DNA of 64,000 nt, from NCBI GenBank assembly GCA_029817715.1, contig JARUPY010000422.1, forward strand, positions 1 to 64,000, given 5' to 3'. Each line of letters opens with the position of its first letter. The stretch's first letter is position 1. This DNA is from Melastoma dodecandrum (taxonomy: Eukaryota > Streptophyta > Magnoliopsida > Myrtales > Melastomataceae). Made by a program: the position numbers and the translations under genes. This document shows, piece after piece, positions 38,831-51,284 of the stretch. The notes below the pieces were generated by a model. It saw nothing but the letters and a program-made list of their open reading frames with translations, made no database searches and was not told the origin of the DNA.

Positions 38831-39870
38831 AACACGCAAACAATTAAATGCTTTCTATTGTTGTCATAGTTAGTAAAAATTACGAAACTAATACATAAGA
38901 TTAGTAATTACGTTCGTAATATATTTACTATGTTGAGGGCTATGAGGACAAGATTACTAACAAGTTTCGTAATATATTTAGTAATTTAGTGTCTGGGGTA
39001 AAATGGTAATTTCATAGCGATTTTAGGTTTGTAAATAGGTTCGGGTTTCACTATTCGAATTAGTAAATTACTAAACATTTTAGTAACAGTTTACAAAATT
39101 TTTCTGTAGAATCATGTAGAAATCAGTAAACATTTACGAAACCCGTACAACTTTACTAACACTTTTACTGACTCAAACAGTGTTTTACTAAATATCACAA
39201 TAAAATTAGTAAACTATTACTAATTTTAGTTATGTTTTACGAAATAAAAGAAGTAATTTTTACTACAAGTGAACAGTGAAAAATTAGTAAATATTACTAA
39301 AAAAATTAGTAAATCCGATGAAAAAATGAAAACTTTTACTAACAAAAATTAGTAATATTTACTAAACTTGAACGGTAAATTTTTAGTAAAATTTACTAAA
39401 CATATTATGAATTCTCCCATATTTTTAGTATACAATTACTAAAAAAATGTGGAAATTATTTCAAAAAAATTGGTAAAAATACTAACGCAGGTTTAGTAAA
39501 ATTTACTAAAAATGAACAGTAACAACATTTGTAAAATTTACAAATTTTTTTACTAATTATGTCGTCCTTTTACTAAAAAAGTGATTTCTTAGTAAAATAC
39601 GCGCAGATTTAGTAAAATTTACTAAAAATGAACAGTATTAAAATTAGTAAAATTTATCAATTTTTTTACTAATTATGTCGGTCTTTTTCTAAAAAAGAAG
39701 CGATTTCTTAGTAAAATAAGCACATATTTACTAAAATTTACTAAAAATGAACAGTAACAAAATTAGTAAAATTTATAAATTGTTTTACTAATTATGCCGG
39801 CCTTTTACTAAAAAAAGTAATTTCTTAGTAAAATTTACTGAAAAAATAAGCGAATTTAGTAAACTATGTA
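38831..39870. repeat. AT-rich block of TTAGTAA/TTACTAA motifs
   Basis: About 1 kb dominated by TTAGTAAA, TTTACTAA and the self-complementary join TTTAGTAAAATTTACTAAA. The second half contains a tandem repeat of about 116-118 bp (starts near 39492, 39608 and 39726, then a partial copy near 39830). Each copy has the palindrome, AATGAACAGTA, an AATTATGTCGG-like core and AAGTGATTTCTTAGTAAAAT. There are no ORFs. Origin unknown; it could be the terminal region of a transposon or an independently grown repeat. Confidence 0.8.
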
Positions 39871-40544
39871 ATCATTACGTGCACGTATCGGTAGCGGCTT
39901 CCGTTATAGACTTTGTTGTTTCTCTCAAGGGTCAATAGTACCTCCTTTGATAATTTCGTTTCCCATTATAGGTATTTCTTTAGAGGGTATCACCTACTTG
40001 GATTGAAATCTCCCTACATAGTTTTTTCTTTCAAGGTGAAATGACTCTTTTGATTGAAACAATAACTTTTACTGAAAAATTTAATTAGCGGTCATATTAT
40101 CGAAAAGAAAAAGGTTCGACGTGTTGGTATAAAGAAAGGGCATTATATGTGAAGTTGTCACATCTGATGCTGGATAGCGTTTCCATTGTTGCCGAACTTT
40201 GAGCTCCCGGGGGATGACGATCACGCCGCCCAGACTGAAAAAATACTTTGGGGATGGCCGTACGTTTCCACGGGAGCCCGAATAAGCCCGCCAAAGCCCG
40301 GGAAACTCTCCCCACCGACACCTTCTATTGAGATCGTCTTCCTCGTCCTCTCTATAATCACCAGAACTTTTTCAGACCCTCCGGGGTAAGAAAATCCCCG
40401 ATTCCCTTTACGTGCGTTCTACTCACTTCATCAACAGCCACTCTCCGCCCAACGCCGCTAGCAATCCTCAACAGCGGCCTTTCCATCTTTCTCGGGCTCC
40501 CCGGGTTGCCACATTTCTTCACCTGTTTTACTGTTACTAGCTTA
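39871..40544 (+). promoter_or_regulatory. Upstream region of the O-fucosyltransferase gene
   Basis: This stretch lies between the AT-rich repeat and the first ATG of the gene at 40545. A TATA-like TATAAAG lies at about 40129 on the plus strand. The following 300 bp are GC-richer and CT-rich, as in plant 5' leaders. Transcription start and exact promoter are not determinable from sequence alone. Confidence 0.35.
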
Positions 40545-42816
40545 ATGTCAATGTCGGGCGAAGAGGAAGACCGCGAGGTTCTCATCCCCCAGAACGACAC
40601 CGAGAATCCAGGCGGTGCCCATGTCTCGGTCACTTCCGACCTCGGCTTTGATGGTTACAAGACAAAATCGAAGCTTTACTCCCTCCGTAACTACAAGAGG
40701 TACCTCGTCGCGATCTTCACCTTGCCCGTCGTTATCGCGGCGATCCTCTACTTGTCCATGCAGGGCACATTCTCGTACGAAAGAGTTGGGGTTGGACTAA
40801 AGATCCGCTCCCCGGTGGGAGATGGGGTACGGGAGTCGGAGTTGCGGGCTCTGTACTTGCTCAGGCAGCAGAACTTGGGACTTTCTAATCTGTTGGGGAG
40901 GAGTAATTCGAGTTCTCCCGGGAGTGACGGAAACAGTAGTTCGAGCTATGGCGGGGCAGGAGCACGGCTGGTGGCTGATGTTAGGGATGCGTTGATCGAG
41001 CAGCTAAGGATAAATAGGGAGATTCAGGACGTCTTGTTGTCGACACATAGGGTCGGGAATGTTTCCGCTGCGTCTGGGAATTCAGAGAGTTTGGATCTGG
41101 GGGGTTTTTACAGGATGAATAGGTGTAAGAATGTGGATCTGAGGTTCTCGGACAGGAAGACCCTTGGGTGGAAGCCAAAGAAGAACAAGTATCTGCTTGC
41201 AATATGTGTCTCGGGTCAGATGTCAAACCATTTGATATGTTTGCAGAAGCACATGTTCTTTGCAGCAACTCTGGGTCGTGTTCTGGTCATCCCAAGTTTG
41301 AAAGTGGATTATCAGTACAGTAGAGTTTTGGACATTGAGCATATAAACGATTGCTTAGGGAGGGAGGTGGTTGTCCCGTACGAGAAGTTTGCAGAGAGTC
41401 GGAAGAATCGTGTGCGCATAGATAGATTCATCTGTTACTTTTCTTTGCCCCAGCATTGTTATGTGGACGAGGAACACCTGAGGAAGCTGAAGGGTTTGGG
41501 GGTTTCAATGGGAAAGCTGGAATCACCATGGGCTGAGGATGTGAAGAAGCCGAATAAGAAGACCATTGACGATGTTAAGGCGAAGTTTTCAGTGGATGAT
41601 GATGTTATTGCCATCGGGGATGTTTTCTTTGCTGATGTAGATAGTGAGTGGGTGATGCAGCCCGGTGGTCCTATAGCTCATAAATGCAAGGCCCTGATAG
41701 AGCCTAGCCAGCTTATACTGTTGACTGCTCAGCGGTTTATTCAGACTTTCCTCGGGAAAGATTACATATCTCTTCATTTTCGGCGCCATGGATTTCTCAA
41801 ATTCTGGTAAGTTTTCTCTTTAAAGTGATAGTAATCTTAGGAGGGATAGTAAAATCTTTCTGTATGCATGCTGCTGCTTTATAACGAAATGAAATATTGA
41901 GTTCTTGCCATTTACTATTGATCTGTTTTTTGGTGCCTTTTGTTTTGGATTCTATGTTGATGATTTTGTCTGTCTGTTGCACATAAATGGAAGTCTGGAA
42001 CCGTGATAAGATCAAATGCCATGGACAGATTCGGTGATTCTTGTTCACAATTTTGTCATATTGTTTTGGTTATGGAGAAGCAATGAAATATATTACGCCA
42101 TTTTTTTCTCTCTTTTTTTGGGTGGTGGGGGGATTGGGGGGAGGTCTTTAAGGAAATAACCCGTTGAAATATTGTGTTCAAACATCTTCCTGAGACGATT
42201 CTGGTGATTCTTCCAGTAATGCGAAGAGGCCGAGTTGCTTTTATCCAATACCTCAAGCAGCTGAATGCATCAATAGGCTAGCTGAAAAAGCCAATGCACC
42301 TGTCATATACCTCTCCACTGATGCAGCAGAAAGTGAAACCGGTCTGCTACAGTCACTTATTCAAGTGAATGGGAACCATATACCGCTTGTAAAGCGACCC
42401 GTACGCAACTCTGCTGAAAAGTGGGATGCTTTGCTTTACAGGCACAATCTTGAGGGAGACCCACAGGCAAGCCAGCTCTGTCCTTATTAATTTGTTCTTA
42501 CTGATGAGATGATCTCGTCATGCTTCTCAAGGTTGTCTACACGGGAATCTGAGGAATAGATTAGTCATTTTGTGATATTACCAATGTATTGGTTGGTTCT
42601 TTCGGTGTTTTGATGATCAAGTGGCTTCTTTCACCGCAGGTGGAAGCAATGCTCGACAAGACTATATGCGCCATGTCAAGTGTGTTCATTGGTGCCTCTG
42701 GGTCCACATTTACGGAGGATATCCTACGACTGCGGAAAGACTGGGGATCAGCATCCGTCTGCGACGAGTACCTATGCCAAGGTGAAGAACCAAACTTCAT
42801 CACAGGGAATGAATAG
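40545..42816 (+). CDS. Plant O-fucosyltransferase family protein (type II membrane glycosyltransferase)
   Basis: Three exons: 40545-41806, 42217-42466 and 42640-42816, giving 562 aa. Phases join cleanly: TG|T restores Cys after HFRRHGFLKF, and CAG|GTG continues the frame. Intron 2 starts with GC (AG|GCAAGC), an accepted minor donor. I chose ATG 40545; a second in-frame ATG follows at 40551, and the upstream open codons contain no ATG. The N-terminus is cytosolic and acidic, and residues about 53-71 (YLVAIFTLPVVIAAILYLSM) form one membrane anchor, as in Golgi type II enzymes. A Ser/Asn/Gly-rich stem precedes the catalytic part. The region CVSGQMSNHL (about 222-231) sits where plant O-fucosyltransferases have their GG-x-N-Q-type GDP-fucose motif, and LHFRRHGF (about 410-417) corresponds to the basic sugar-nucleotide loop. 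Acceptor and substrate are unknown. No stops or frameshifts; I consider it functional. It converges with the receptor kinase gene 703 bp downstream. Confidence 0.88.
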
Positions 42817-43519
42817 AAAGAGTTAAAAGCATATCCAAAACCACTTGCGACCCCAGATGGCCATCGAATAATGTCATGCCTTTTTAAGAGCAGATTGCCT
42901 TGGGCTGCCTTGGGTATGGAGATTGACTTTTACATGATGTATATTGTTGCTCTTTGTACATACGCCCCCGTCTAGAAATTCCATATTCATTTGAATAATG
43001 AAGAGGGTTGTTGTCTTAGCAATGACCCTTTTCGTATGCTCTACCTCATGTTTATACATCATGTTCCATGTAACTCGAGGGTAAAGATTTACTGTGGAAG
43101 TGGTTGACGATGAGAAATAACACAGGAAGAGTAGGTTACTACTTTTACCTGTTGATTGTCGCTGTTAAGGTATGTAATAGGATGGAATCACTTTCTCTTC
43201 AATTGCACACCATCGCCTGTCCTACTCTGAAGCTTTGAGCTTTTCAATGATAATTGGGTGCACAGTCAGCATCAGGATTAGGCATATTCGAAAGGACTGA
43301 GCATTATGAACAAGCACTGAAATATAAAATAAGACTCACAACTAAAATTGTTTGGCCAAAGAACTAGGCAAGCAATTCGATAATGGAAATGGGGAAAACA
43401 CAAATGAGGACCGTGATGAACCAGATTCCTCGAGACAATTGGCTGACTGACCGGTATATACCATCGACATAAGGGGGGAAAACAAAAGGTTGACATAAGG
43501 GGGGAAAAGAAAAGGTTAT
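42817..43519. other. Convergent intergenic spacer
   Basis: Spacer between two converging genes. It should contain both 3' untranslated regions. I see a short direct repeat of an ACATAAGGGGGGAAAA-like motif near 43470 and 43495 and nothing else identifiable. Confidence 0.5.
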
Positions 43520-46500
43520 CTACGACACTTTTTCAAGGGCGTCACCTTCATCAGACCGCTGGCTTCCTCTTTGGTCGCCACTAAAAGTTCTCTTGCTCAT
43601 ATTCGCTCGCTGGACCAGCCGTACCAATGCTTGAACCACCTCTGACATCGGCGGCCGGAATTCTGGCTCACCCTGACCATCCAAGGAGATGTAGAGCCAG
43701 TCAGTGGAACAGAGGCCATTATGCAGTTTAATTGAGAAAATTAAGCCGATATACGAAGGCACCGATGCTGGAATTTTATCATAACACTACGTCTCAGGGG
43801 CAGCAGTCGGATAAAAGCATGTTGTCATAAGATGTGATAACCTAAATTCAACTGATCAAGAATGGAGAAGAGTAGACAAATTACCTGGACAGACAATGCA
43901 ATCACGTCAGCAAATCTCGACAGTGATTTTACTGGGTATAGCCCCTTGAGTGCAGGATCAACCATCCTAGATAAGGCATCAATGTCGTGGAGCTGAGGGG
44001 TCACCCATCTAACCAATGACTGCTCTGACCTTTGCCTGGAGCTGTTCCAAAGGAACAGTAATTCTGAGAACGTCCAACAAAGTACACATAAATTGTATTT
44101 CTGGATGATTCTTACTTATCGAATGGCTTGCGTCCTGTAAGGAGTTCGAGCATGACAACCCCGAAGCTATACACATCACTCTTTAGAGAGTATTGGCCAG
44201 TCATCGAGACCTCCGGAGCCCTGTACCCCAAGCCCGTGTCTTGGTTCAGTAGCTGCACTTACAAAAAGTAGGAGGAAAATAGCTCCATTTATTTTTGTTT
44301 TCGACCAAAATGTAAGCATAGAAAGAGGTCTCCAATGCGAAGCCATCCATGTCAATCCATGACCACAAGCTCCCTTCTAACATTAGCAAGAAATATCAAA
44401 AGTAACTGCTAGTACTTATAAAAAAAAAGTAACTGCTAGCTGTCCATCGAACTACTAGTTGGTGCAAGATGGCCTAAAAAGTTGCAATATCTTTAGCCCA
44501 CGAAAAAAATTATACCATTTGATCTCTCTATCAGCTAAAAAATCCATAAAATAAAGAAAAAAGGAAGAAAATTGCTTTCTATTATACCGAAAAAGGGATT
44601 TTCCCATGTGTGCAAAACTTATCTCTAGCATGGCTTCCGAGTAGGTGATTAAGCCGTGCATGACAAATATACGTCGGAATCCATTGTCACTCAAACATTC
44701 AGGCGATCATTTAGAACAGAAACTCGAATGTTATAACTCTTTGAGGTGAAAAATTAGCATAACTCCACTAAAACACTAGCTTTTTTGGTATAATTTCATG
44801 TGTAAACTTCCACATACAGAGGCAATCTCCCATGACATGGTTAAAGAGCTTTGTTATGATGGGTTTCATGGTATGATCTATAGTTGAAGCTTCAAATGCT
44901 GGGACACAGGAATTCTCACCTGTTCGGCATTTGGGAGGAAACTTGCCAAGCCGCAATCTGAAACATGAGGATTCAACTCCAAGTCCAACAGGATGTTTGC
45001 GGACTTGATATTCTTGTGAACAATGGATGGCGAACAAACTTCGTGAAGATACCTAACAAGACCAACCATTTTGGTCTTATGAGACGGACAGTTTATGATA
45101 AAGAAGCACTTGCATTGATCGATACCATTTTAATTAGAAAGGAAAAGGAAGATCTGCTAACTGTATTGCAACACTAAATACCATGTAATTTTAAGTTTTT
45201 ACAAGGCTTTATTCTTCAATTTCAGTGGAGCACTTACTCTAACGCACGTGCAGTTCCCAAAGCAATCTTTACGCGAGAATTCCATGTCAATGGCTTGCTG
45301 TACTCGCCAGGCAGATGCAAGAAGTCAAAGAGAGAACCAATTTTCTGGAACTCATAAACCAAAAGATGCTGTCCATGCTCCGCACAGTATCCCCTCAGTT
45401 CAGTAACATTAGGATGATTTATCCGGGAGACATTTGAAACCATCTCCAAGAAGTTATCGGATCTGTCACTCGGAAGGGCCGATGAGTCTATTTTTTTTAT
45501 GGCAAAGACCTATCATGAATAGGTTCAAAACACTAAGTATAAACGGCAGGCAAGATTTCCTAATATCATTAAAAAATTCTAACAAGTTTTTCACCATAAG
45601 CGATCCATTTCACTTACCATTCCATCCTCAAACTGAGCCCGGTAAACCCGTCCAAAAGAACCTTCACCGAGTAAATTATCCACACTAAAACTGCCGGTAG
45701 CCATCTGAAGGTCCGCTACTGAGTACAAGGACACATTAGTAGGTGGGACTATAGCTTTCTTGACGACTATGGGCTTCACAACAAACTCTTCTTCATCAAA
45801 GGATTTGTGACGATCCACAGGAGGTGGCTTGAGATTAAACGAATCTGATGAGTCGAATGACTTCACATTGATGATTGGGGTGGGTTGTACAGACTTCATT
45901 TCTAGAAAATGCAAAGTCATTGGTAAGGTTTCGAGTAATTCCAATAAGAGAACTGTAAAAGCATCAACTTTTTTTATTGTCTTAAGGAATGATAACATCG
46001 ACCAGATTGAATAGACATCCTTGGGATTGAAGATTCTTGCTGAATTAAATAACGAAACAATACCATGAAATCCCGGGGCAGTGAGAGGTGCAAGTGTCTG
46101 GTTGTCCGGCTTCTCTGCATCAGACAATGATCGTTTCTGGAATCTTCTCTTCTTCACAACAAAAAATGCTATGATCACTCCAACAATAAATAGTGATATC
46201 ATAATCCCAGCAATGCCTCCACCACTAACTCTTGATTTTTTTCCTCCACTGCTATCTGAAGGACCGTTTCCACCCCCACGGTCATGTCTATGCTTCCCAG
46301 ACGGGGGCGTACCAGGGGGAGGAGGGGGTGCTGCACCCGAGCTCCACGAATTACCACCTTTCCTGTAGATATGAACAAATATAAATTCTACGAGTGAATG
46401 AGTCCAAGAGTATACATCTTTGCGAATAGGATTGAAAGTACTCTTACTGAATATTAATATTCCTGAGAGAATCCGGAATCCACCCAGTGAAGTGATTGTT

Positions 46501-49146
46501 TTCCAAATTTCTGGAAGGTACAAACTATAGCATTTAGACGGGAAAGGTAAAGAAGATGAAATCAAAATCAAACCTCAGAAGCCCCATATGTAAAACACGA
46601 TTCAACCCCATGCTACAAATCAAGAATCAGTTAGTGCCTGCAATTCTTGTAGCAAAAAATGAATCCACATAATAAACCTCCCTCGAACACTAAATTTGTT
46701 TAAAATGATTTATTTAGGAATCTCGGGATTCAAACCATCAGATTTGCAAAGAGAAGTCAGGCGCCAGAAAAGGAAAACCACTAATCTTGCAACAACATTA
46801 GACTGGACAGGTGCTTTTCATCAGTTAGACTCTTTATTTGGTCAATGTGACAAATATATCATTACAAATAGAAAACAGGTAAAATAATTTATGGTAACAT
46901 TGTGAAGCACTCAAAAGCAACTTTGATAGCGATGGAGAAAGGAAAATCAGACAAAATTTTCAATAACAAGACTTAAGCTGACAGAAAAATAAACTAAATT
47001 TCCGGATAAAATTCCAGTGCAATGACAGATCATTCAATTTCCAGTACTCTATGACTAGTTTACATAGGAATGATAGATTCCCGGAATAAGTATCAGCCTA
47101 GTCTTTCATTTAACTGTCTTTAACATGCATCTGTAAACATAGAATTTATGAGTGAGCGCACATGCCTCATGATGAATGAACAGCATAACAGTCTCGAACA
47201 GAAGTTAGAATTACTGGAACTCACAGTTTTCGCAAAGGAAGATTGGCAAGCGCATTAATATCTCCAGTGAATTGATTGTTTTGCAAGTTCCTACAGATAA
47301 TCGTCATGTGATAAGGGAAAGTACCCAAAACATTTGAATAGATATAGAATGAAACAATTGGCGGGGCTACTTACATGGTTTGAATGTTTGAAAGTGAGCT
47401 AAAACTCTGAGGCAAGTTGCCCGAGATTTGATTAGAAGAGAGATCCCTGAAGAACGTGATAATGGCATTCACATCAACCGGAATAGTTGTTTATATTTTG
47501 AGAAGCTACAAATTGGATTTAGCAATTTGTTTCGATACTTTCTGGAAAATCATAGAAATGCCTGTTCTTCAATTCTAAATAATGTCAGCCAATCTTGCAA
47601 CACAATCTTGCAACACACATGAGACCTGTTATTCCAGTAACAGATAAGAGTTTAAAGAAAGCTCACAAGGTGACAAGGTTAGTAAGCTGCCCAAACATGT
47701 CGGGCAAGCCTTGAAACTGATTGTGGGCTAGGTTCCTACAAGTAAGAAGCCCCCACATTAGCATACAACGCTCATGAAATGTATACGAGCTGTGGAAAGA
47801 GACCCACTCACAAGTACTTAAGATGAGTCATCTGAGAGATAGACCATGGAGGTTCCTGGTTGAAGTTGTTATTAGCGAAATTCCTGCAGGAAGATCAACT
47901 AATGGTTAATTATTACTTGATTTAATAAACCAACAGGATGAAGCCAATACAAATTGAGGGTCAACATACAGTCGCTGGGCATTTGGTGGAAGTTGATAAG
48001 ACAGCTGACCTCCAAGGTTATTATTGCTCACATCTCTGCAGATAAGTCGTCAGAGAATGGCATGGATTGGTGTCATAGAAATAGCGAAATGAGAAGTTCG
48101 TATCATACAGATTCGTCAGCAAAGTCAAGCTTGAAAGCTGGAAACCCAACGATCCTGAAAGCTGGAGGCTTGGGACTTTGCTGATTGCAGATGAAACCAT
48201 AGAAGTATGAATAAAGAGTTGAAGCAAGGACTGGAAGTGACCACAATAGAAGAGTAATCACACCTTCAGCTAAGAAAATACTCACATTTCTATCACTCTA
48301 TTGCCCGAGCAAGAGATTCCCTTCCACAACTGCCCACAGGGGTCATTCCCACTAGAACTCCATTGGGTGAGCTGTGGAGGGCTATTCAAAAAGCTGTACA
48401 TTTCCCTTAAAGCAGCGGCTGCACTCAAAACATGGCATTGTTGATCGTGACTATTAATCGGGTCATATGTTTGCAAGAAATCTAGCAATACGAGACAAGA
48501 GTTTTGAGAGGAATATAAAATCATGCAATTGACTTAAAAATTTCTACCAAGGCAAGCTGAGATTGACTAGACACGGGAAGAAAACTCCTCAAAGAGAATA
48601 ACGTGATTCAATCAGAGGAAAACAAGGAAGACCGATTCAACCACTCGTAGGAGGTGGAGTGAAGTTGGTAATTTGAAGAGTAAAAGCTGCAGCAGAATAG
48701 ACCCCCATGTTAAGGGAAACACCTCATCTAAACCCAAATCACCAAAAGAGCCGGAATCAAACTTTTGCCAGAAATCCAAGCCAGAGAACTTTATAGTACA
48801 AGTTCAGTGAAAGAACATTCCCTTGAGTTTTAAGCCCAGATTCTGGGACCGGGAAAAGGAAGTAAAAAAGAACTTAACCCCACCAAAAACCTTATCCAAC
48901 TCCAGAGTTTTGAGCAACCCCCTGGAAACACTACTCAAACAACACCCTGAAAGAGTGACCCAAAAAAGCAACACAATCCAAATTAAGGGGAAAAGAAAAC
49001 GAAGACGAACGAAAAGGAGGACAAAAAAAAAACGGTTTCATACCATCAGATGGGAGAGTGTCCCCATAACTAGAACCAAACATGAACCCCAGGAAGCAAA
49101 CGCCCAGAAGTAAGAACGCATGTTTGTTCCTCTTACTCTCCTCCAT
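43520..49146 (-). CDS. STRUBBELIG-receptor-family LRR receptor-like kinase (SRF6/SRF7-like)
   Basis: Sixteen exons on the minus strand: 49146-49044, 48481-48286, 48180-48109, 48035-47970, 47883-47812, 47735-47667, 47446-47375, 47290-47225, 46510-46448, 46362-46064, 45901-45618, 45509-45238, 45052-44920, 44252-44116, 44041-43885 and 43672-43520. All are phase-compatible, total 2,214 nt (737 aa), close to known SRFs. Order: signal peptide ([18 protein letters not shown]); SUB-type N-terminal domain with [15 protein letters not shown]; about six LRRs on short exons of 63-72 nt; a Pro-rich stretch ([10 protein letters not shown]); one membrane span (about 308-329); and a juxtamembrane [11 protein letters not shown] motif. 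The kinase domain has G-loop GEGSFGRV (about 438-445) and Lys459. The catalytic loop is HKN (557-559), not HRD, and DFG is DCG (577-579). This atypical form is known for the family, where STRUBBELIG itself lacks detectable kinase activity. Start is chosen at MEESK because it directly precedes the signal peptide; an upstream in-frame ATG exists at 49197. Confidence 0.92.
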
Positions 49147-50375
49147 CTCCCCAAAAACTTCACACAGCACGCTCTTTCGGTCGCTCAATGTCTTCAATCT
49201 AGCAAAGCATCCAAGAACCTAAAAAGGTGGCGTCAGATTCTATCAATTCCCCTCGCCCCGCTTGTCTCTAGGCAGCTTTTGTCCTTTTTTTAATTTATAT
49301 TTTAATTTTTTAGGGTAAAGCTCATTGGATTTTTGTCTGTCACTCCCGGACTCCAGACAGAGAGTGAGAGAGTGTGTTTTTAAGGTTGCGCCATGTCTTG
49401 AGCAGAGCTGGCAGCCACGAATCGCCTAAAGAATCCAAAGTCACAAAAATATATAATATAATATATAATAATTATTGTTGTTGTTATTTCTCTGTACCGG
49501 TTTATACCCTTACGTGTATCTGTTAACCTTGTTAAAATATTTAATTCTCGTGATTTTTGTGGGGACTCAAGGTTAGCCATTTAAGGCGAACCATTGTTAT
49601 TGTTATGCATTTGACCCAATAATATTCCCGATGCATTAATTTTTTTAGAGAATGTCGGACGGTCCAATCCACAATAATTTTAAAAATATACATATTTATT
49701 TTTTTCTAAAAATTTTAAATAATTAGAAATTGTTTTAAAATTTAAAATTAAAATTTTTATGAAAAGATCTCGACGGGCAAAAGCATTTTTTTATTGTCTC
49801 ATTCACTGAAATTATTTTAAAATTAGTTAATCAAAATGGGTTAATTGGGGTTTGGTCTAGTTGGGTAATGTGTAAAATTTTTTTATTAAAAATAGCAGTT
49901 GCTACATGATCTTACAGTTACTTTATTTATCTTCTTTTGAAGACTCATTCCTAATCTCTTAGTCATCCTGGGGATCGTTATGTGGAAACCGATTATCTAT
50001 TGATCAGGAACATTACAATAATAATCACCGACAGCCATTGATACCCGTCGTTGAGGTGGCCATGCGCCGGCTCGAACTCTGCAGGCCTCGAGCTCCACCA
50101 GTAACGGCATACGGGTAGCCGAGTTATATGATTTTCAGCCAATGACCAGTCGGTTCGGCTCCTGTACTCAATGCAGTGGGTGGTCTGTCGTTTTCAATAA
50201 TTTTATGTGTATTTGCTTTCATTAGAGGTGGCAAGTGGAAACGTAGTTAAAAAAGCCAAATTATTTAATCTTTTTCGATTTATTCTATTATTTGAATAAT
50301 ATCACCGTATTTTTTCATAATGTCATGGCACTCGTGTCGTCATGAAATTAGCTCCAAATAAAAAACCCAAATCAA
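49147..50375. other. AT-rich intergenic region, SRF-like gene promoter side
   Basis: The right-hand end of the receptor kinase gene faces this stretch, so its promoter should lie here. An ATATAATATAATATATAATA run sits near 49450-49470, and poly-T or poly-A tracts occur near 49290-49310 and 49680-49760. There is no coding region, RNA gene or transposon that I can support. Confidence 0.5.
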
Positions 50376-50640
50376 ATGAACCATAAACTTTACCTACACA
50401 ACCCTCGTCATCCATCTCCAACCCTTCCGACCCCAACCCATTCCACGACATCCCTGACCCTAACCCCGACCACGATCACGACCCCCAATCATGTCCCGAC
50501 CCCAACCTTGACATCAACCCATTCTCAACCCCTAACCTTGACACCAACCCATCCCCGACACAGATCGAAATCCCGACCCCAACCCTCAACCCGACCTTCA
50601 ACCCTGACCAACTCATCACGTCCCTGAACCTGACCCCAAT
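50376..50640 (+). repeat. C-rich degenerate minisatellite
   Basis: About 265 bp of irregular repeats of ACCCCAACCC, CCCGACCCCAACC and CCCTGACCC. The plus strand has almost no G, which makes long open frames on both strands (83 aa +, 74 aa -). The Pro/Thr/Ser-rich peptide is a by-product of composition. The repeat runs directly into a retroelement remnant. Confidence 0.7.
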
Positions 50641-51284
50641 GCATGGCAGAATTTTTGGCTCTGTACGGAAACACAAATATTGATTCAGACACACTTAGAG
50701 TAGCAACCCTAGAGGAATGGACAATTTGGTTTGATGGCGCTTCTAACATAGAAAGAGCGAGTATTAATATAGTGATAAAATCCCCCTCGGAAACAAGACA
50801 TTATTGGCATACAGGTTAGAAGATGAAGCCACTGACAACGTTGTTGAATAAGAGGCGCTGATTATAGCACTCACGGTGGCTAAGGAGTGGAAATTATCAC
50901 AAGCCCAACAATGAACCCTTGTAGAAAATAAACGAGTTAATGTTGTAAGTTTTTTCAAAGCACAGGAGGATTGACGATCGCCCATCATCCAATTTCTCGA
51001 AGACTCATCGCTAAAGGTGGAACAAAAGGTTAGAATAGCAACCAGACACTACGTTTTGATGGATACCATATTATATAGGAAAATTAAAGGAAGAGAACTA
51101 CTAAGATATGTGGACTTAGAAGATGCTTTCCCCATTGCGATGGAGACGCATAATGGTTTACATGGCATGCACCAAGTCGGGGTCAAAATTTATTGCACGA
51201 TCAAGTGACGCGGATTTTTCTTGCCCTCTATGATAAAATATTGCATAAAAATGACTAAGAGATGTCAAGCTTGCCAATGCTATG
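50641..51284 (+). pseudogene. Ty3/gypsy RNase H to integrase remnant (Athila/Tat-like)
   Basis: A broken plus-strand frame reads W-T-I-W-F-D-G-A-S-N near 50720, typical of the RNase H fold of Ty3/gypsy elements. An E-A-L-I-I-A-L-x-x-A motif follows near 50850. Further on (51017-51208) comes an integrase zinc-binding-like stretch: L-Y-R-K-I-K-G-R-E-L-L-R-Y-V-D, then E-T-H-N-G-L-H-G-M-H. A C-Q-A-C-Q pair follows near 51270. Stops and frame changes separate the pieces. The style of RNase H plus adjacent integrase head resembles Athila/Tat elements, different from the two elements downstream. It is cut at 51285 by the next LTR element. Confidence 0.6.

Noticed and set aside
38542..38847. 101-aa frame in the minisatellite
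   Set aside because: Open only because the 34-bp unit has no stops; the opposite strand is open as well.
40506..40544. TTG start upstream of the O-fucosyltransferase ATG
   Set aside because: A plant nuclear gene should start at ATG. The first in-frame ATG at 40545 precedes the conserved acidic N-terminus.
45591..46571. Single 326-aa protein on the minus strand in the receptor kinase locus
   Set aside because: This frame joins exons 10 and 11 through the intron between them by chance. The introns have good GT-AG sites, and the conserved protein skips the intron-encoded residues.
50376..50627. 83-aa Pro/Thr-rich protein
   Set aside because: A consequence of the C-rich low-complexity tract; no homologous domain.
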